The translations under genes were made by a program, and so were the position numbers. The notes beneath the pieces are model-generated. The model was not told where the DNA came from. It ran no database searches and was given only the letters and a program-made list of their open reading frames with translations. A stretch of 64,000 nt of DNA, taken from Deinococcus actinosclerus (GTDB taxonomy: Bacteria > Deinococcota > Deinococci > Deinococcales > Deinococcaceae). This document shows positions 38,208-47,706 of the stretch, one piece after another. The stretch's first letter is position 1. Each line of letters begins with the position of its first letter. Location of the stretch: contig NZ_CP013910.1 in NCBI RefSeq assembly GCF_001507665.1, positions 2,417,501-2,481,500 of the forward strand, given 5' to 3'.

Positions 38208-39476
38208 TTACTCGTCGTCGGTGCGGGGGCGGGAGCCCTTGCGCCAGCGGCGGCCCGGTTCGACCTGCACGTCCCCCTTCACCGGCGCGGCGATGTGGGC
38301 GCGCGCGCCGATCACGGCCACGCCGCCCGGCCCGCCGTCCACGTGGGCCGCGATGACGGCTTCCTCGTCCACGATGGCGCGGCGCAAGCGCGCCCCGGCG
38401 CGGATGGTCGCGTCACGCAGGATCACGGCGTCCTCGACGACCGCCCCGGCCTCCACCGTCACGCCGGGGGACAGCACCGAGCGGATCACGCGGCCCTGCA
38501 CGTGGCAACCGTACGACACGAGGCTGTCCTCCACCTGCGCGCCCTGCGCGATGCGGGCAGGCATGCGCGGGATGCTGCTGCTCAGGACCGGCCACTCGGG
38601 GGTGTCCAGGCGCACCGAGCGGCCCGCGAGCAGGTCCTGGTGCGCGCGGAAGTACGCGCCGGGCAGGCCCACGTCCAGCCAGTAGCCGTCCAGGGGGTAG
38701 GCGTGCGCCGATTTCGCCTTCACGAAGGCGGGGATCAACGCGTGCCCGAAGTCCCCCAGGCCCTGCCCGGCGGGTGTCCCGGCGCGCAGGTCGTCCAGGG
38801 TGCGCAGCAGCGCCGGGGCGTCGTACACGAAGACCTCGGTGGTGATGGGTCCCCCCAGCGGCTCGCCGGGCTTGTAGGCGAAGCGTTTCACGCGTCCGCC
38901 CTTCGTGACCTGCACGTTCCCGAAGCGGCTGGCGTCCTCCCCGGCGGGCAGGTCGGTGGTGACCATCGTGACGGCCGCCCCGACCTTCAGGTGGTGGCGG
39001 ATCACCTCGGCGTAATCCAGGGTGTACACGTGGTCGGCGGACAGCACCACCACCACGTCCGGCGCGTACGAGCGGATCAGGTGCCGGTTGGCATGCAGGG
39101 CGTCCGCGTTCCCGGCGCCTTCCAGCGCGCCGGTCAGGGTGTCGGGGCTGGGGGGCAGCACCTCCAGCCCGCCGTAGGTGCGGTCCAGGTCCCAGGGGCG
39201 GCCGTTCGTCAGGTGGTCGTTCAGGGTGTGCAGCTGGTATTCCTCCAGCACCCATACGTCCGGCAGGCCGCTGTGCATGCAGTTGCTCAGCGCGAAGTCG
39301 ATCAGTCGGTACGTCCCGCCGAAGGTCAGGGCGGGCTTGGCACGCTCCTGGGTCAGGACGCCCAGCCGCTCGCCCTTTCCCCCGGCGAGAATCAGGACGA
39401 GGACTTTCCTGCCTTCCACGCGGGTGCCGCGCCCGGCGGGAAGGCTGCTGAGACTGCGGGAGGAGAACCGTGCCAT
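38208..39476 (-). CDS. glgC: Glucose-1-phosphate adenylyltransferase-like enzyme
   Basis: A 422-residue sugar nucleotidyltransferase. The N-terminal domain has [39 protein letters not shown], the GlgC signature, with [12 protein letters not shown] as metal-binding region. The C-terminus is a left-handed beta-helix (repeats such as [25 protein letters not shown]). GlgC makes ADP-glucose for glycogen; the substrate here is inferred. The start is not certain: ATG 39476 gives a 25-residue basic extension before the Rossmann strand. It fits the starch/trehalose theme of the window. Confidence 0.85.
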   Translation of the reverse strand: MARFSSRSLSSLPAGRGTRVEGRKVLVLILAGGKGERLGVLTQERAKPALTFGGTYRLIDFALSNCMHSGLPDVWVLEEYQLHTLNDHLTNGRPWDLDRTYGGLEVLPPSPDTLTGALEGAGNADALHANRHLIRSYAPDVVVVLSADHVYTLDYAEVIRHHLKVGAAVTMVTTDLPAGEDASRFGNVQVTKGGRVKRFAYKPGEPLGGPITTEVFVYDAPALLRTLDDLRAGTPAGQGLGDFGHALIPAFVKAKSAHAYPLDGYWLDVGLPGAYFRAHQDLLAGRSVRLDTPEWPVLSSSIPRMPARIAQGAQVEDSLVSYGCHVQGRVIRSVLSPGVTVEAGAVVEDAVILRDATIRAGARLRRAIVDEEAVIAAHVDGGPGGVAVIGARAHIAAPVKGDVQVEPGRRWRKGSRPRTDDE

Positions 39477-39555
39477 CTGCCCCGCAGTCTGCCCCGCCCT
39501 CACCACAGGCGGCTGAGGCGCGCCTGAACGCCCTTCAGGTTCAGCCCGGCGGCGG

Positions 39556-40296
39556 TCAGGGCACCGGGACCGGGTCGCTGCCGCCCTCGTGGTACGTCAG
39601 GTCGCCGGTCACGCGGACGGTCAGGGCCTCCAGCGCCGCCTGCCGCGCAGAGGCGTCCGGCGCGGTCAGCACGGCCCGGAGGTCGTGGGCGGCCTGCCGA
39701 TCGCGCTCGGCCAGCGTGTCCAGCCAGCGCTGCGCTTTGACCTTCCACCAGCCGCGCGCTCCGAACAGCGCCTCCACGGCCAGTCCGGCGGCGCGGCACG
39801 CCACGAGCACGTGCAGCGGATCGCCCGCCGCGGCCAGGGCGCGGGCGTCCATGACCTCCTCGACCAGCCGGAAGCGGGCCTGCTGCCCCAGAGGGCGCGG
39901 GTCCGGCCCGGCGGCGTACAGGGCGCGGGCCTCGGCGATCAGGGCGTCCAGGTCCGGGTGCGGCCAGACGGGGCGGCCCTCGGCGTACATGGTGATCGTG
40001 TCGCCCTGCCCGGCAGCGAACATCGCGCGGACCTTGCGCAGCGGGTTATGGAGCGCCTCGACCGGCACGCCGTCCACGACGTAGTTCGCGCGCCAGCGGT
40101 CGTCCCCGCTCACGAGCACGTGGAAGTCGAGGTCGCTGTGCGCGTTCCCCTCACCGCGCGCGGCACTGCCGCACCACAGGGCCGCGTAGGCGCCCGGCGT
40201 GGCCCGCAGGCGCTCCAGCGCGGCGGGCAGGGCGGCCTCCAGTCGGGCCTGCGGATCGGTGGGCACGGTGGCCTCAGGCGTGGGCTCGGCGGTCAT
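39556..40296 (-). CDS. Nucleotidyltransferase-domain protein
   Basis: A 246-residue protein with the pol-beta-type nucleotidyltransferase motif GSAARGEGNAHSDLDFHV (G-S ... D-x-D), followed by an all-helical domain of kanamycin-nucleotidyltransferase type. It could modify a small molecule or protein; no antibiotic-resistance subfamily is evident. The ATG at 40296 follows TACCCT by 7 nt (leaderless). Confidence 0.8.
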   Translation of the reverse strand: MTAEPTPEATVPTDPQARLEAALPAALERLRATPGAYAALWCGSAARGEGNAHSDLDFHVLVSGDDRWRANYVVDGVPVEALHNPLRKVRAMFAAGQGDTITMYAEGRPVWPHPDLDALIAEARALYAAGPDPRPLGQQARFRLVEEVMDARALAAAGDPLHVLVACRAAGLAVEALFGARGWWKVKAQRWLDTLAERDRQAAHDLRAVLTAPDASARQAALEALTVRVTGDLTYHEGGSDPVPVP

Positions 40297-40339
40297 GCCC
40301 GCCAGGGTAGCGGTGCGGGGCCCCCTGGGCCGCCGCAGG

Positions 40340-40864
40340 TCAGCGGCTGAGCAGGCTCCACTCGTGCCAGTGCAGCCGCACGCCGCGCGTCGCCAGCCAG
40401 TCGTTCAGGCTGTAGCGCGCGTGGGCCAGGCCGGACAGCGTGTCGTGCGCCATCTGCACGGCCCGCAGCGCCTCGGCCTCGCCGATGAAGCCCGCGCCGC
40501 GCGCCGCAAGCAGTTCGTCGGTATCCACGATCTCGGCCATCAAGCCGTCGTGCACGATCAGGTCGAGGTACAGGTCGCGCACCTCCCACACGTCCCCACT
40601 GTCCGTGATCGTCGCCACGTCCAGGTAGTAGTCGTGCTCACGCCGCCCGTGGAAGTCGTAGCGGCACGCCACGAGGTTCAGTCCCGGCAGCAGGTGCGCC
40701 TGCCAGTGCCGGATGCGCGGGTGGCCCGCGAAGGTCCGCGCGACGTACAGGCCGTGCGGGGTACGGTGGTACGTGTGCACCGGGCGGACCCCGGTGTTCG
40801 TCGAATGTTGTCTCCCCGGCACGTCGTGCCGTTCCACCTTGACCGGGTGCGCGGGGGTCGCCAT
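40340..40864 (-). CDS. DUF402 domain protein
   Basis: A 174-residue protein with the DUF402 core: HDYYLDVATITDSGDVWEVRDLYLDLIVHDG followed by VDTDELLAARGAGFI. DUF402 (FomD-like) proteins include nucleoside-diphosphate phosphatases. The aspartates of D-x-Y-x-D and the late E/D pair are present. The ATG at 40864 follows TACGCT by 5 nt. It lies 43 nt upstream of the nucleotidyltransferase gene on the same strand. Confidence 0.82.
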   Translation of the reverse strand: MATPAHPVKVERHDVPGRQHSTNTGVRPVHTYHRTPHGLYVARTFAGHPRIRHWQAHLLPGLNLVACRYDFHGRREHDYYLDVATITDSGDVWEVRDLYLDLIVHDGLMAEIVDTDELLAARGAGFIGEAEALRAVQMAHDTLSGLAHARYSLNDWLATRGVRLHWHEWSLLSR

Positions 40865-41072
40865 GACCCAGCGTACACAGCCGCGCGCCGCGTACGTGAG
40901 AAATGCCTCAGGTCAGCACGAAACCCCCGGCAGGGGGCGGGAGAGGCGCGGTTTTTCCCTGACCGGTTCAGAGACCGGGTTATGCGGTTTCCGTCTGGTC
41001 CGCCCTCAACCCGGAACTTCACCGGGTTGCCAACTCCACGCCCGAAACCGACTCTGCTCCCGCTCGCATCCG
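40865..41072. other. Gene-free stretch with CCGGGTT hairpins
   Basis: No convincing gene. It holds a perfect 8-bp hairpin CAACCCGG/CCGGGTTG (41007-41029), several more ACCGGTT/ACCGGGTT words (40962-40980), and a GC-rich stem near 40922. It may be a small interspersed repeat or the end of a transcript. Confidence 0.35.
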
Positions 41073-41109
41073 CTCGGGCTGAACGGGCTGTGAAACCGTT
41101 CAGCCCGAG
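41073..41109 (-). terminator. Terminator after U32 gene
   Basis: A perfect 14-bp stem CTCGGGCTGAACGG / CCGTTCAGCCCGAG with 9-nt loop just beyond the stop codon on the minus strand. Confidence 0.8.
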
Positions 41110-41115
41110 GCAGGA

Positions 41116-43689
41116 TCAGCTCAGGATGGGCAGGGCGTCGAGCAGGCCGAAGTCGTTCGGGACGAACAGGCTGCCCTCGGTGGTGCCCTGCTCCGTCAGG
41201 TCGTCCAGCGCCGCCTGGAGCTGCGCGGCGGTCAGGTCGCCCCGCAGGTACGCGCGGTGCGCGGCGATGACCTCGCGGACCTGCTCGGGCGTCTCGTGCA
41301 CGAATTCCACCCTGAGGTCGCGGATGCCCGCCGCCTGCCAGTCCCGCAGGTGCGCGGCGGCCACCTGGGGGCGGCCCTCGAACACGGTGTTGCGGCAGCC
41401 GACGTCCGCCATGACCGGGTGCGCGCGGCCCTTCTCGTCCCGCAGGGCGACGCGGTGTGACTCGCAGGGATGCCCGCAGTTCGTGTAGTCGGTGCCGCTG
41501 CTCAGGAAGCGGCAGAACACGCAGTGCTCGGTGTGGAAGACCGGCAGGTGCCCGTACGCGACGGGTTCCAGCGCCGCGCCGCCCACGAGGGAGGCCAGTT
41601 CGGTGATCTGCTGCGCGTTCAGGTCGAAGGTGGGCGTCAGGCGGCTCAGGCCCAGGTCCAGCAGCGCTCGGGCGGTCAGGACGTTCGCGGCGTTCAGGCT
41701 GAAATCCCCCGTGAGTTCCGCGGTCGTCCCGGCGCCCTGCAGGCCCTCCAGCAGGCCGCCGCTGCGGACCAGGATGCCCGCGTCCAGGGATTCGAGGAAC
41801 TTCTGGAGGTTCTGCTCGGTGGGTTTCAGGATGCGGGGGCTGGCGACCCGCACGGGCAGTCCAGCGGCCCTGACGCGTTCCACGCTGGGTTTCAGGCCGT
41901 ACAGTTCGAGGTAGTCCAGCGTGACCGAGTCGGGCCGGCTCTCCAGCGCGGCGTCGAGCTGTTCGGGCGTGCGGACCAGCGCGTGCAGGCGCACCTGGGC
42001 GGGCGCGGGGGCCTGCGGGCGGGTCAGGGCGGCCAGCGCGTCGTCCAGGCGCGGCGTGACCGTGCGCTCGGGCGCGGCCGCGCGGGCGTCGGTCAGGGCG
42101 GCGGCGGCCTCGCGGCGCAGGGCGTTCAAGGCGCTGACCGGCAGGAAGCCCGCCCCGCGCAGGTCGGTGCTCAGGGTCCCGAGGTGGTACGGGGTGCCGC
42201 CCAGTTTGCCCAGCTGCTCGCGCAGGCCCGCCTCGTCCAGCGCGCGGTTGCGGGCCTCGGAGAGCGGCTCGGGCAGCGTGACGGTCACGGTGCGGCCCTG
42301 CCCGTCGGTCAGGGTCAGCGCGGGCGGCTGGCCCACGTGCCCCATGAAGTGCGCGTCCACCGGGCGGGTGTGCAGCGGGTCGGCGGCCTCCACCAGGGGT
42401 CTGACGCGCGCGGCCAGCGTGGGGTCCTGGGTGCGCCACACCGGGTCCCCCTCGCGCACGCGGCGGCCGTCCACCGCGCCGCGCCCGAAGCGCAGCTCGT
42501 ACAGGCCACCCACGCGGACGGCGGCCAGCCCAGCGTCGTCGAGCTGACGGCCGTCCTGCCACAGGCCGTACAGGAAGCCGCCCTCCTCGCGCCCCTCGGG
42601 GGTGCGCCAGTTCGCGGGGTCGAACACCAGTCCGTCGCCGGGTTTCACGACCTCGCTCAGTTCGACCAGCACGCCGCGTTCGGTCACGCCGCGCACGGTC
42701 CCGACGCGCACGCCACGGTGCCGGGGCGCGCGGCCGCGCACGACGGTCTGGTGGTTGGTGCCTGCCATGAAGTGCGGCCCCAGCCCGCGCGAGTACACCT
42801 GCTCCAGGTCGCGTTCCTCCTGCGCGGTGACGCTCAGCGGGAGGCCCGCCCAGGCCTCGTCCACCGCCTTGCGGTACGCGGCGGTCGTCAGGGCGACGAA
42901 CTCGGCGTCCTTGTAGCGGCCCTCGATCTTCAGGCAGTCCACGCCGATCCGCACGAGCTCCGGCACCTGATGCAGCGCGTACAGGTCACCCGGCGAGAGC
43001 AGGTAGCGGGCGTCGCCCAGGTCGCGGTGTTCGCCGTCCACGAACAGCTCGTACGGAAGGCGGCACGCCTGCGCGCACTGCCCGCGGTTCGCGCTGCGCC
43101 CACCCCAGGCCTCACTGGAAAAACACTGCCCGGAGTAGCTGACGCACAGCGCGCCGTGCACGAACGTCTCCAGTTCGATGTCGGTCGCGTTCTTGATCCG
43201 CTCGATGTCGCGCAGGCTCAGCTCGCGGCCCAGCACCACGCGGCTCGCCCCGAAGCGCCGCGCGAGTTCAGCGCCCTCGGCAGACGTGATGCTCATCTGC
43301 GTGCTGCCGTGAATGGGCAGGTCCGGGCAGATCTCGTGCGCCAGTCGCGCCACGCCGTGATCCTGCACGATCAGCGCGTCCACCCCGGCCTCCGCCAGCG
43401 CCATCAGCTGCCGCTCGGCCTGCCGCAGTTCCCGGTCGAACACGAGCACGTTGAACGTCACGAAGCCCAGCACGCCGCGCGCATGCAGGCCCCCCATGAT
43501 GTCCGGCAGGGCCTCCAGATCGAAGCCCACCTTCGCGCGGGCGTGGAAGCCCGCCCCGTCCGCGCGGCCCTCGCCACGCGCGGGATTCACGCCGAAGAAC
43601 ACGGCGTCCGCGCCGGCCTCCACTGCGGCGCGCAGTTGCGCCTCACCGCCCACCGGGCTCATCACTTCTGGTTTCCTGACCGCCGCCAT
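41116..43689 (-). CDS. U32 family protein (TrhP/RlhA-like)
   Basis: An 857-residue U32 'peptidase' family protein. The signature ETFVHGALCVSYSGQCFSSEAWGGRSANRGQCAQACR supplies several Cys, and later Cys at CVFCRFLSSGTDYTNCGHPC add more; in characterised members (RlhA, TrhP) such cysteines bind an Fe-S cluster for RNA C5-hydroxylation from prephenate. The length and C-terminal DUF3656-type region resemble RlhA, which modifies 23S rRNA, but tRNA as target is equally possible. Leaderless ATG, 8 nt after TAGACT. Confidence 0.88.
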   Translation of the reverse strand: MAAVRKPEVMSPVGGEAQLRAAVEAGADAVFFGVNPARGEGRADGAGFHARAKVGFDLEALPDIMGGLHARGVLGFVTFNVLVFDRELRQAERQLMALAEAGVDALIVQDHGVARLAHEICPDLPIHGSTQMSITSAEGAELARRFGASRVVLGRELSLRDIERIKNATDIELETFVHGALCVSYSGQCFSSEAWGGRSANRGQCAQACRLPYELFVDGEHRDLGDARYLLSPGDLYALHQVPELVRIGVDCLKIEGRYKDAEFVALTTAAYRKAVDEAWAGLPLSVTAQEERDLEQVYSRGLGPHFMAGTNHQTVVRGRAPRHRGVRVGTVRGVTERGVLVELSEVVKPGDGLVFDPANWRTPEGREEGGFLYGLWQDGRQLDDAGLAAVRVGGLYELRFGRGAVDGRRVREGDPVWRTQDPTLAARVRPLVEAADPLHTRPVDAHFMGHVGQPPALTLTDGQGRTVTVTLPEPLSEARNRALDEAGLREQLGKLGGTPYHLGTLSTDLRGAGFLPVSALNALRREAAAALTDARAAAPERTVTPRLDDALAALTRPQAPAPAQVRLHALVRTPEQLDAALESRPDSVTLDYLELYGLKPSVERVRAAGLPVRVASPRILKPTEQNLQKFLESLDAGILVRSGGLLEGLQGAGTTAELTGDFSLNAANVLTARALLDLGLSRLTPTFDLNAQQITELASLVGGAALEPVAYGHLPVFHTEHCVFCRFLSSGTDYTNCGHPCESHRVALRDEKGRAHPVMADVGCRNTVFEGRPQVAAAHLRDWQAAGIRDLRVEFVHETPEQVREVIAAHRAYLRGDLTAAQLQAALDDLTEQGTTEGSLFVPNDFGLLDALPILS

Positions 43690-43772
43690 AACGCGCCAGT
43701 CTACCCGCCCACGGGTCAGGAGACGGTGACCCGCGTCCCCCCGGCGCGCGGACTGCCCTCAGCCCCGTCAGG

Positions 43773-44270
43773 TCAGGCGACCGGACCGTTCGGCGTGACG
43801 GCCGGGACGCCCGACGTGCCGGGCACCGCCCAGGCGGTCACGGACTGCCCGGCGCGCACCAGCAGCACCGGCGCGGGCGCGTGATGCGCCACCCCCTCCG
43901 CCACGCTGCCCAGCAGCGCCCGGCCCAGCCCGCTGCGCCCGTGCGTGCCCATGACGATCAGGTCCGGTCTCAGTTCCGCAGCGACGTCCAGGATGACGCG
44001 CGTGGTGTGCCGCCCACGCGCCAGTTCGGCCCGCACCGCCGCGCCCGGCAGCCGCGCGGCGAGGTCCGCCTCGGTCGCGCGCAGACGCGCCTCCTCGTCC
44101 GGCCCGCTGACGGGCGGAACGTACGCGAATTCCGAGGCCAGCATGATGTCGTCCGGAACGACGCTCAGCACCGTCAGCCCTGCGTGCAGGGCGTCCGCCA
44201 GGGCCCGCGCGTGCGGGAGAGCCAGGTGACCGAGTTCGCTGCCGTCCGTCGTGACCAGGATGTGTGTCAT
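43773..44270 (-). CDS. Universal stress protein (UspA family)
   Basis: A 165-residue UspA-fold protein with the N-terminal strand HILVTTDGSELGHLALPHA and the ATP-binding motif GTHGRSGLGRALLGSVAEGVAHHAPAPVLLV (G-x2-G-x9-G-S/T). It therefore probably binds ATP. The start at 44270 is decided by AGGAGG 9 nt upstream; an upstream in-frame start is rejected. Divergent from the toxin gene 113 bp away. Confidence 0.92.
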   Translation of the reverse strand: MTHILVTTDGSELGHLALPHARALADALHAGLTVLSVVPDDIMLASEFAYVPPVSGPDEEARLRATEADLAARLPGAAVRAELARGRHTTRVILDVAAELRPDLIVMGTHGRSGLGRALLGSVAEGVAHHAPAPVLLVRAGQSVTAWAVPGTSGVPAVTPNGPVA

Positions 44271-44383
44271 GGCGTGAATCCTCCTGACCTCACCGTGCGC
44301 GCCCAGCATTACCGACCCGTTACCACACCCGAACTGGTCAGAAAATCTGACCCGCCGATCAGTTCCGGGCTACGCTGAACCTC

Positions 44384-47300
44384 ATGAGCGCTCCCCTCAC
44401 GATCCGGCGCAGCGTGAAGGACCACCCTGCCCGCGTCCCCTCCCCAGCCGCTCCATCCGCCCCCACGCTGGCCCTCTCGTCTGCCGCGCCGGTGCAGCGG
44501 TTCCTGAGCCGCCCGACGCGCGCGCAGGGTCAGGTCGCCCAGCCCGTCCTGCGCGCCGCCACGCTCCAGCGACAGGAGGACACCCGCCTGTCGGGCGCCC
44601 GCGAGGTCGTGCAGCAACAGGTCGCGGCCCTGGGTCATGTGCCGCCCGTCCAGCGGCTCGTCCACACGCCGGTGCCAGACAGACCCGTCACCCCCACCGA
44701 CTGGGTCACTGTGATGCGGGCCCGCGCCGAGGGGATCGAGGGACAGCGCCTTGACGCCCGCACCTTCGGCGAGTTCCAGACCCTCCAGCGGCAGGTGGCC
44801 CAGTCCCTGGGTCACGCCTTCCGCGCGGACCGGGGCGAGCCCGCTGCCCGGTACGCCACGTACGGCGAGCACCTCGCCACGCTGCACCGCCACCCGCTGA
44901 GCGCCCCGGTGTCCCGCGTGGTCCTGGGCCTGATCCCTCCTGCTGAGCGAGTGCCCCTTCAGCGGGCCACGGACGAGGCGCTGCAACGCCAGATGGCGCA
45001 GGAGCAGGCCGCCCTGAACTTCGACATCCACGCGGCCCTGCAACGCCAGCTGGCAGCGTTGGACGCCGAGGCCACCCAGCCTGTCCTGGCGCGCATCCAG
45101 GCCCGTCGGGGCGCGGGCAGTCCCCTCCCGGAGGCGATCCAGCGGCACCTGGAGCAGGGCCTGAACCACGACCTGAGCCGCGTGCGGATTCACGACGACG
45201 CCGAAGCGGACAGACTGGCCAAAGGTGTGAACGCACTGGCGTTCACGACGGGGACGGACATCTTCTTCCAGGCGGGGCGGTTCAATCCGAACACGCAGAC
45301 TGGCCTGGAACTGCTGGCGCACGAGGTGACGCACACCGTGCAGCAGAGCCAGGGCCGCGTCGGGAAAGGCATTGACCCCGACGCTGGACTGGAAACCGAG
45401 GCCAGAGCCATGGGCGTCAAGCTCAGCCGTACCCTGCCCAGCCCGAAGAGTCTCTTTCCCGCCAGTCCGCATGCCCCTGGCGTGTACAGCCAGGGTGCGG
45501 CGCTACGCCGCGCGCAGACCGCGGCGGTGCAGCGCGTGGCCCTCAAGCCGCTGTATGACCTGCACCCGCAGGCGGTGCAGCGCTGGGGCAATCCATTCAG
45601 CTGGGCGGCCGACAAGGTCAGGGACGGCGTGAGTGCTATCGCGGATAAGGGCAAGGAACTGATCGCCGGGGCCCTGACCGCCCTGCCGGGGTACCGCGAG
45701 CTGTGCATGGCGTTCGGGAAGGACCTCGTGACGGGCAAGGCCCTGGCCGCCAACCCGGATGCGATTCTGGACACCCTGACCGGCTGGGTGCCCGGCCCGC
45801 TGAAGGACATCCTGAAAGCCCTCAAGGAAACCCAGGCCATTCCCAGGGCGTGGACGTGGTTCAAGGGCGAACTGGGCAAGCTCGACCTGGGCGGCGCGCT
45901 GGGCGAGGTTGCCTCTGCGATCGGCAAGGCGGACCTGGGGGCGGCCAGGACGGCCGTGACCCGGCGGATCAGCGGCCTGAGGAGCCTCATCACGGGCAGC
46001 GCCCGCAGGATTGCCGACATCGGCCTGACGGCCCTGGCCGCCGGACTCGGCCCGGTCGGGCAGCAGGTCGTGGCGCAGCTGCGCCGGGGGGGCGACCTGA
46101 TCCTGCAGGTGCTGAAGAACCCCGCCGAGTTCGCCCGGAACCTCCTAGGGGCCCTCAAGGGCGGCTTCTCCCGCTTCGCCGGGAACGCCCCGAAGCACCT
46201 CCAGAACGGCCTGGGTCAGTGGCTGACCGGGGCCAGTGGCGTCACCTTTCCCGCCCGGCTGGACCTTCAGGGCGTGTTCCTGACCGCGCTGAGCGTCATG
46301 GGCCTCACGTATCAGGCCCTGCGCGGGCGCCTCGTGCGGGCCATGGGGCCGAACGGCGAACGGCAGGTCAGCGCCGCCGAGGGCACCCTCGATACCCTCA
46401 AGACCATCCGCACTGGCCTGCACAAGGCAGACGAACTGAAAACCAATCAGGCGCCCATCGGTACCGAGGTCGTCAGCGGCCTGAAAACTGAAGTGACGAA
46501 GAGTGTCGTCACGGCGGGCATCACGAAGGTGGCCAGCATGCTCATTCCCGGCGGGGGCTTCGTGCAGGCGCTGCTGGGCGCGTTCCGCAGCGTGCAGTTC
46601 GTCGTGCAGCAGGGCCAGCAGATCATGGGCGTCGTCGGCAGCGCCATTCAGAGCGTCAGTGCCATCGCCGCCGGGAACCTCGGCGCGGCCATCAGTGGCG
46701 TCGAGACCACGCTGGCGCGCAGCATTCCCGTCGCGCTGGGCTTCCTGACCAAGGTGCTGGGCCTGGGCAGCATCGGCACGAAGATCAAGGCCGTCATCGG
46801 CAAGGTCCGGGGAAAACTCGACGCCCTGCTGGACCGGGCCGTGGCGCGGATCAAAGGCCTGATCTCGAAACTGAGCCGGAAGAACACCCCAGGGCAGAAA
46901 CCCGGGACAGGTGAGGACTCATCCCGGAGCGTGGCCGTGAAAGCCAGGGTCCGGACTCACCTTGCGGCCACACTGCGTGGCCCAGCCACCCCCGCCGTCA
47001 TTCGCAACGCCCTTGAACACACCATGAATCAGTTCAGACCCCAGGGCCTGAATGCCCTCCGGACGCGGAAAGCGGGCCAAGGGAGGTACGGGATCGAGGC
47101 GAGCGCGTCGCCATACGAGAATGTCGGGCTGACCGACACGAACATCATGTTCGACGCGGATGATCTGGAACTCATGACCCTGCGCCGGGGCGTGGCGCTG
47201 CGCGCGTCCATCAACGGCATCGAGGTTCAGACAGCCAACACGCCCGGCAAGAAGGGCGAGCTCCCCAAGCATGCCGAGGAAAACTTCGTGATCAATGCCC

Positions 47301-47704
47301 AGCGGATTCTGCAACGGTTCGCGGGACAGACACCCGAGGTGATTGTCCAGCTGTCCAGCAGCCCCTGCGGTGACCCGGGCTGCGACGCCGACCTTCAGAA
47401 AAAACTGCATAACTGCGCCTCGACACTGATCGAGTTCGCTCAGCGCCATCAGGTCAAGCTGCGGGTGCAGGTGCTGGGCATCTACTCGCCGAAGGTGAAG
47501 GGCGGCAAAGCCCTCTCACGCGACGGACTGCGCCGCATGCTGGATCACGGCATCCGTGTGGAGACGTGGTCGCCCGATCAGGCTCTCGCGCAGCTGGAAG
47601 CCTCCGCTGGCCCGCTGGAACCCGGAGTGCGGCAGTCCATCAGCTCGAAATTGCGGAATATCATCAAGGAACTCGAGGCTCTTTCCGGACTCAACCTGAG
47701 GTAA
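44384..47704 (+). CDS. DUF4157-containing polymorphic toxin with C-terminal deaminase-like domain
   Basis: A 1106-residue modular protein. After a Gln/Arg-rich N-terminus a DUF4157 domain ends in H313-E-V-T-H317 (LELLAHEVTHTVQQ); this domain is enriched on toxins loaded into extracellular contractile injection systems. A long Ala/Gly/Leu-rich helical centre (about 400-830) follows. The C-terminal domain carries KH963-A-E965-ENFV, 28 residues, then P994-C995-GDPG-C1000, which fits the zinc deaminase motif H-x-E ... P-C-x(2-4)-C. It probably deaminates a nucleic acid or nucleotide. Leaderless start. The gene after it, 2 nt away, is a candidate immunity gene. Confidence 0.82.
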   Translation: MSAPLTIRRSVKDHPARVPSPAAPSAPTLALSSAAPVQRFLSRPTRAQGQVAQPVLRAATLQRQEDTRLSGAREVVQQQVAALGHVPPVQRLVHTPVPDRPVTPTDWVTVMRARAEGIEGQRLDARTFGEFQTLQRQVAQSLGHAFRADRGEPAARYATYGEHLATLHRHPLSAPVSRVVLGLIPPAERVPLQRATDEALQRQMAQEQAALNFDIHAALQRQLAALDAEATQPVLARIQARRGAGSPLPEAIQRHLEQGLNHDLSRVRIHDDAEADRLAKGVNALAFTTGTDIFFQAGRFNPNTQTGLELLAHEVTHTVQQSQGRVGKGIDPDAGLETEARAMGVKLSRTLPSPKSLFPASPHAPGVYSQGAALRRAQTAAVQRVALKPLYDLHPQAVQRWGNPFSWAADKVRDGVSAIADKGKELIAGALTALPGYRELCMAFGKDLVTGKALAANPDAILDTLTGWVPGPLKDILKALKETQAIPRAWTWFKGELGKLDLGGALGEVASAIGKADLGAARTAVTRRISGLRSLITGSARRIADIGLTALAAGLGPVGQQVVAQLRRGGDLILQVLKNPAEFARNLLGALKGGFSRFAGNAPKHLQNGLGQWLTGASGVTFPARLDLQGVFLTALSVMGLTYQALRGRLVRAMGPNGERQVSAAEGTLDTLKTIRTGLHKADELKTNQAPIGTEVVSGLKTEVTKSVVTAGITKVASMLIPGGGFVQALLGAFRSVQFVVQQGQQIMGVVGSAIQSVSAIAAGNLGAAISGVETTLARSIPVALGFLTKVLGLGSIGTKIKAVIGKVRGKLDALLDRAVARIKGLISKLSRKNTPGQKPGTGEDSSRSVAVKARVRTHLAATLRGPATPAVIRNALEHTMNQFRPQGLNALRTRKAGQGRYGIEASASPYENVGLTDTNIMFDADDLELMTLRRGVALRASINGIEVQTANTPGKKGELPKHAEENFVINAQRILQRFAGQTPEVIVQLSSSPCGDPGCDADLQKKLHNCASTLIEFAQRHQVKLRVQVLGIYSPKVKGGKALSRDGLRRMLDHGIRVETWSPDQALAQLEASAGPLEPGVRQSISSKLRNIIKELEALSGLNLR

Positions 47705-47706
47705 AC

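Noticed and set aside
41470..43884. An 804-codon plus-strand frame
   Set aside because: Mirror of the U32 gene, with Gln/Val/Arg-rich text and no motif.
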